Assembly: GCA_019843655.1 (NCBI GenBank) | Contig: JACDQD010000008.1 | Location: 11,504,442-11,568,441 of the forward strand | DNA: 64,000 nucleotides | Direction of reading: 5' to 3' | Origin: Lethocerus indicus | Taxonomy: Eukaryota > Arthropoda > Insecta > Hemiptera > Belostomatidae | Shown: piece after piece, positions 63,888 through 64,000 of the stretch | How positions within the stretch are numbered: the first letter of the stretch is position 1 | How the letters are laid out: the number at the start of each line of letters is the position of its first letter | Translations under genes and position numbers: made by a program | The notes under the pieces: model-generated | The model's database searches: none | Told to the model about the DNA's origin: nothing | Seen by the model: only the letters and a program-made list of their open reading frames with translations

Positions 63888-64000
63888 CTAAACAAATGTA
63901 ACTTGATAATAATTTCAGGATAGTGTTGATAAAATTCATAATTTCTGTAAACCATAAAATAGTCATATATTTAAAATTACACTAAATATCACTCTACCAA

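Overview
The window looks like arthropod, probably insect, nuclear DNA. It has AT-rich introns and spacers, GC-richer coding exons, canonical GT/AG introns, TATA-type promoters, (TA)n microsatellites and short retroelement remnants. I assembled gene models by hand from splice sites, reading-frame continuity and family motifs. Nothing was checked against a database or transcripts.

Most of the window (about 2.3-58.7 kb) is a cluster of ten paralogous genes of the pancreatic-lipase / phospholipase A1 alpha/beta-hydrolase family, called lipase 1-10 here. Nine lie head to tail on the + strand: 1 (2349-5275, first exon not found), 2 (7102-18949), 3 (20004-25200), 4 (26775-28991), 5 (31000-33375), 6 (33916-38167), 7 (38992-42293), 8 (43917-47879) and 9 (49545-52876). 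Lipase 10 (58734-53378) is inverted and meets lipase 9 tail to tail. The shared plan is a signal-peptide exon, an N-terminal exon ending near Tyr-Thr-Arg, an Ile-His-Gly exon, a nucleophile-elbow exon (G[HF]SLGAH), a catalytic-Asp exon (GLDPA), a catalytic-His exon (C[ST]H) and a short last exon. Intron phases match between paralogs. Eight models (2, 4-10) sum to whole codons, 321-351 aa, with an apparently intact Ser-Asp-His triad. Lipase 1 is complete apart from its start. Lipase 3 lacks one base at an exon boundary. The lid between the two flanking cysteines is only 5-12 residues, which points to phospholipase A1-like rather than triglyceride-lipase activity (inference).

Subgroups are visible. 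Lipases 1-2 have a two-cysteine C-terminal tail. Lipases 3-5 have GFSLG instead of GHSLG. Lipases 6-9 have lost the N-terminal cysteine pair, and 7-8 share an extra intron. This pattern suggests stepwise local duplication of secreted, probably gut, salivary or body-fluid enzymes.

Introns carry a dispersed family of truncated and fold-back elements. One copy in lipase 10 joins the family's 3' sequence to a short ORF that resembles the C-terminal tail of a Penelope-like retroelement, and its flanking duplication includes a splice donor. Other local changes are a partial duplication of the last exon of lipase 2, a possible alternative first exon of lipase 2, and several tandem or direct repeats.

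The right end (58.9-63.2 kb) is AT-rich with no recognisable gene. The last kilobase holds the two 3' exons of a - strand CD2BP2/Lin1-type GYF-domain gene, which marks the right border of the cluster.
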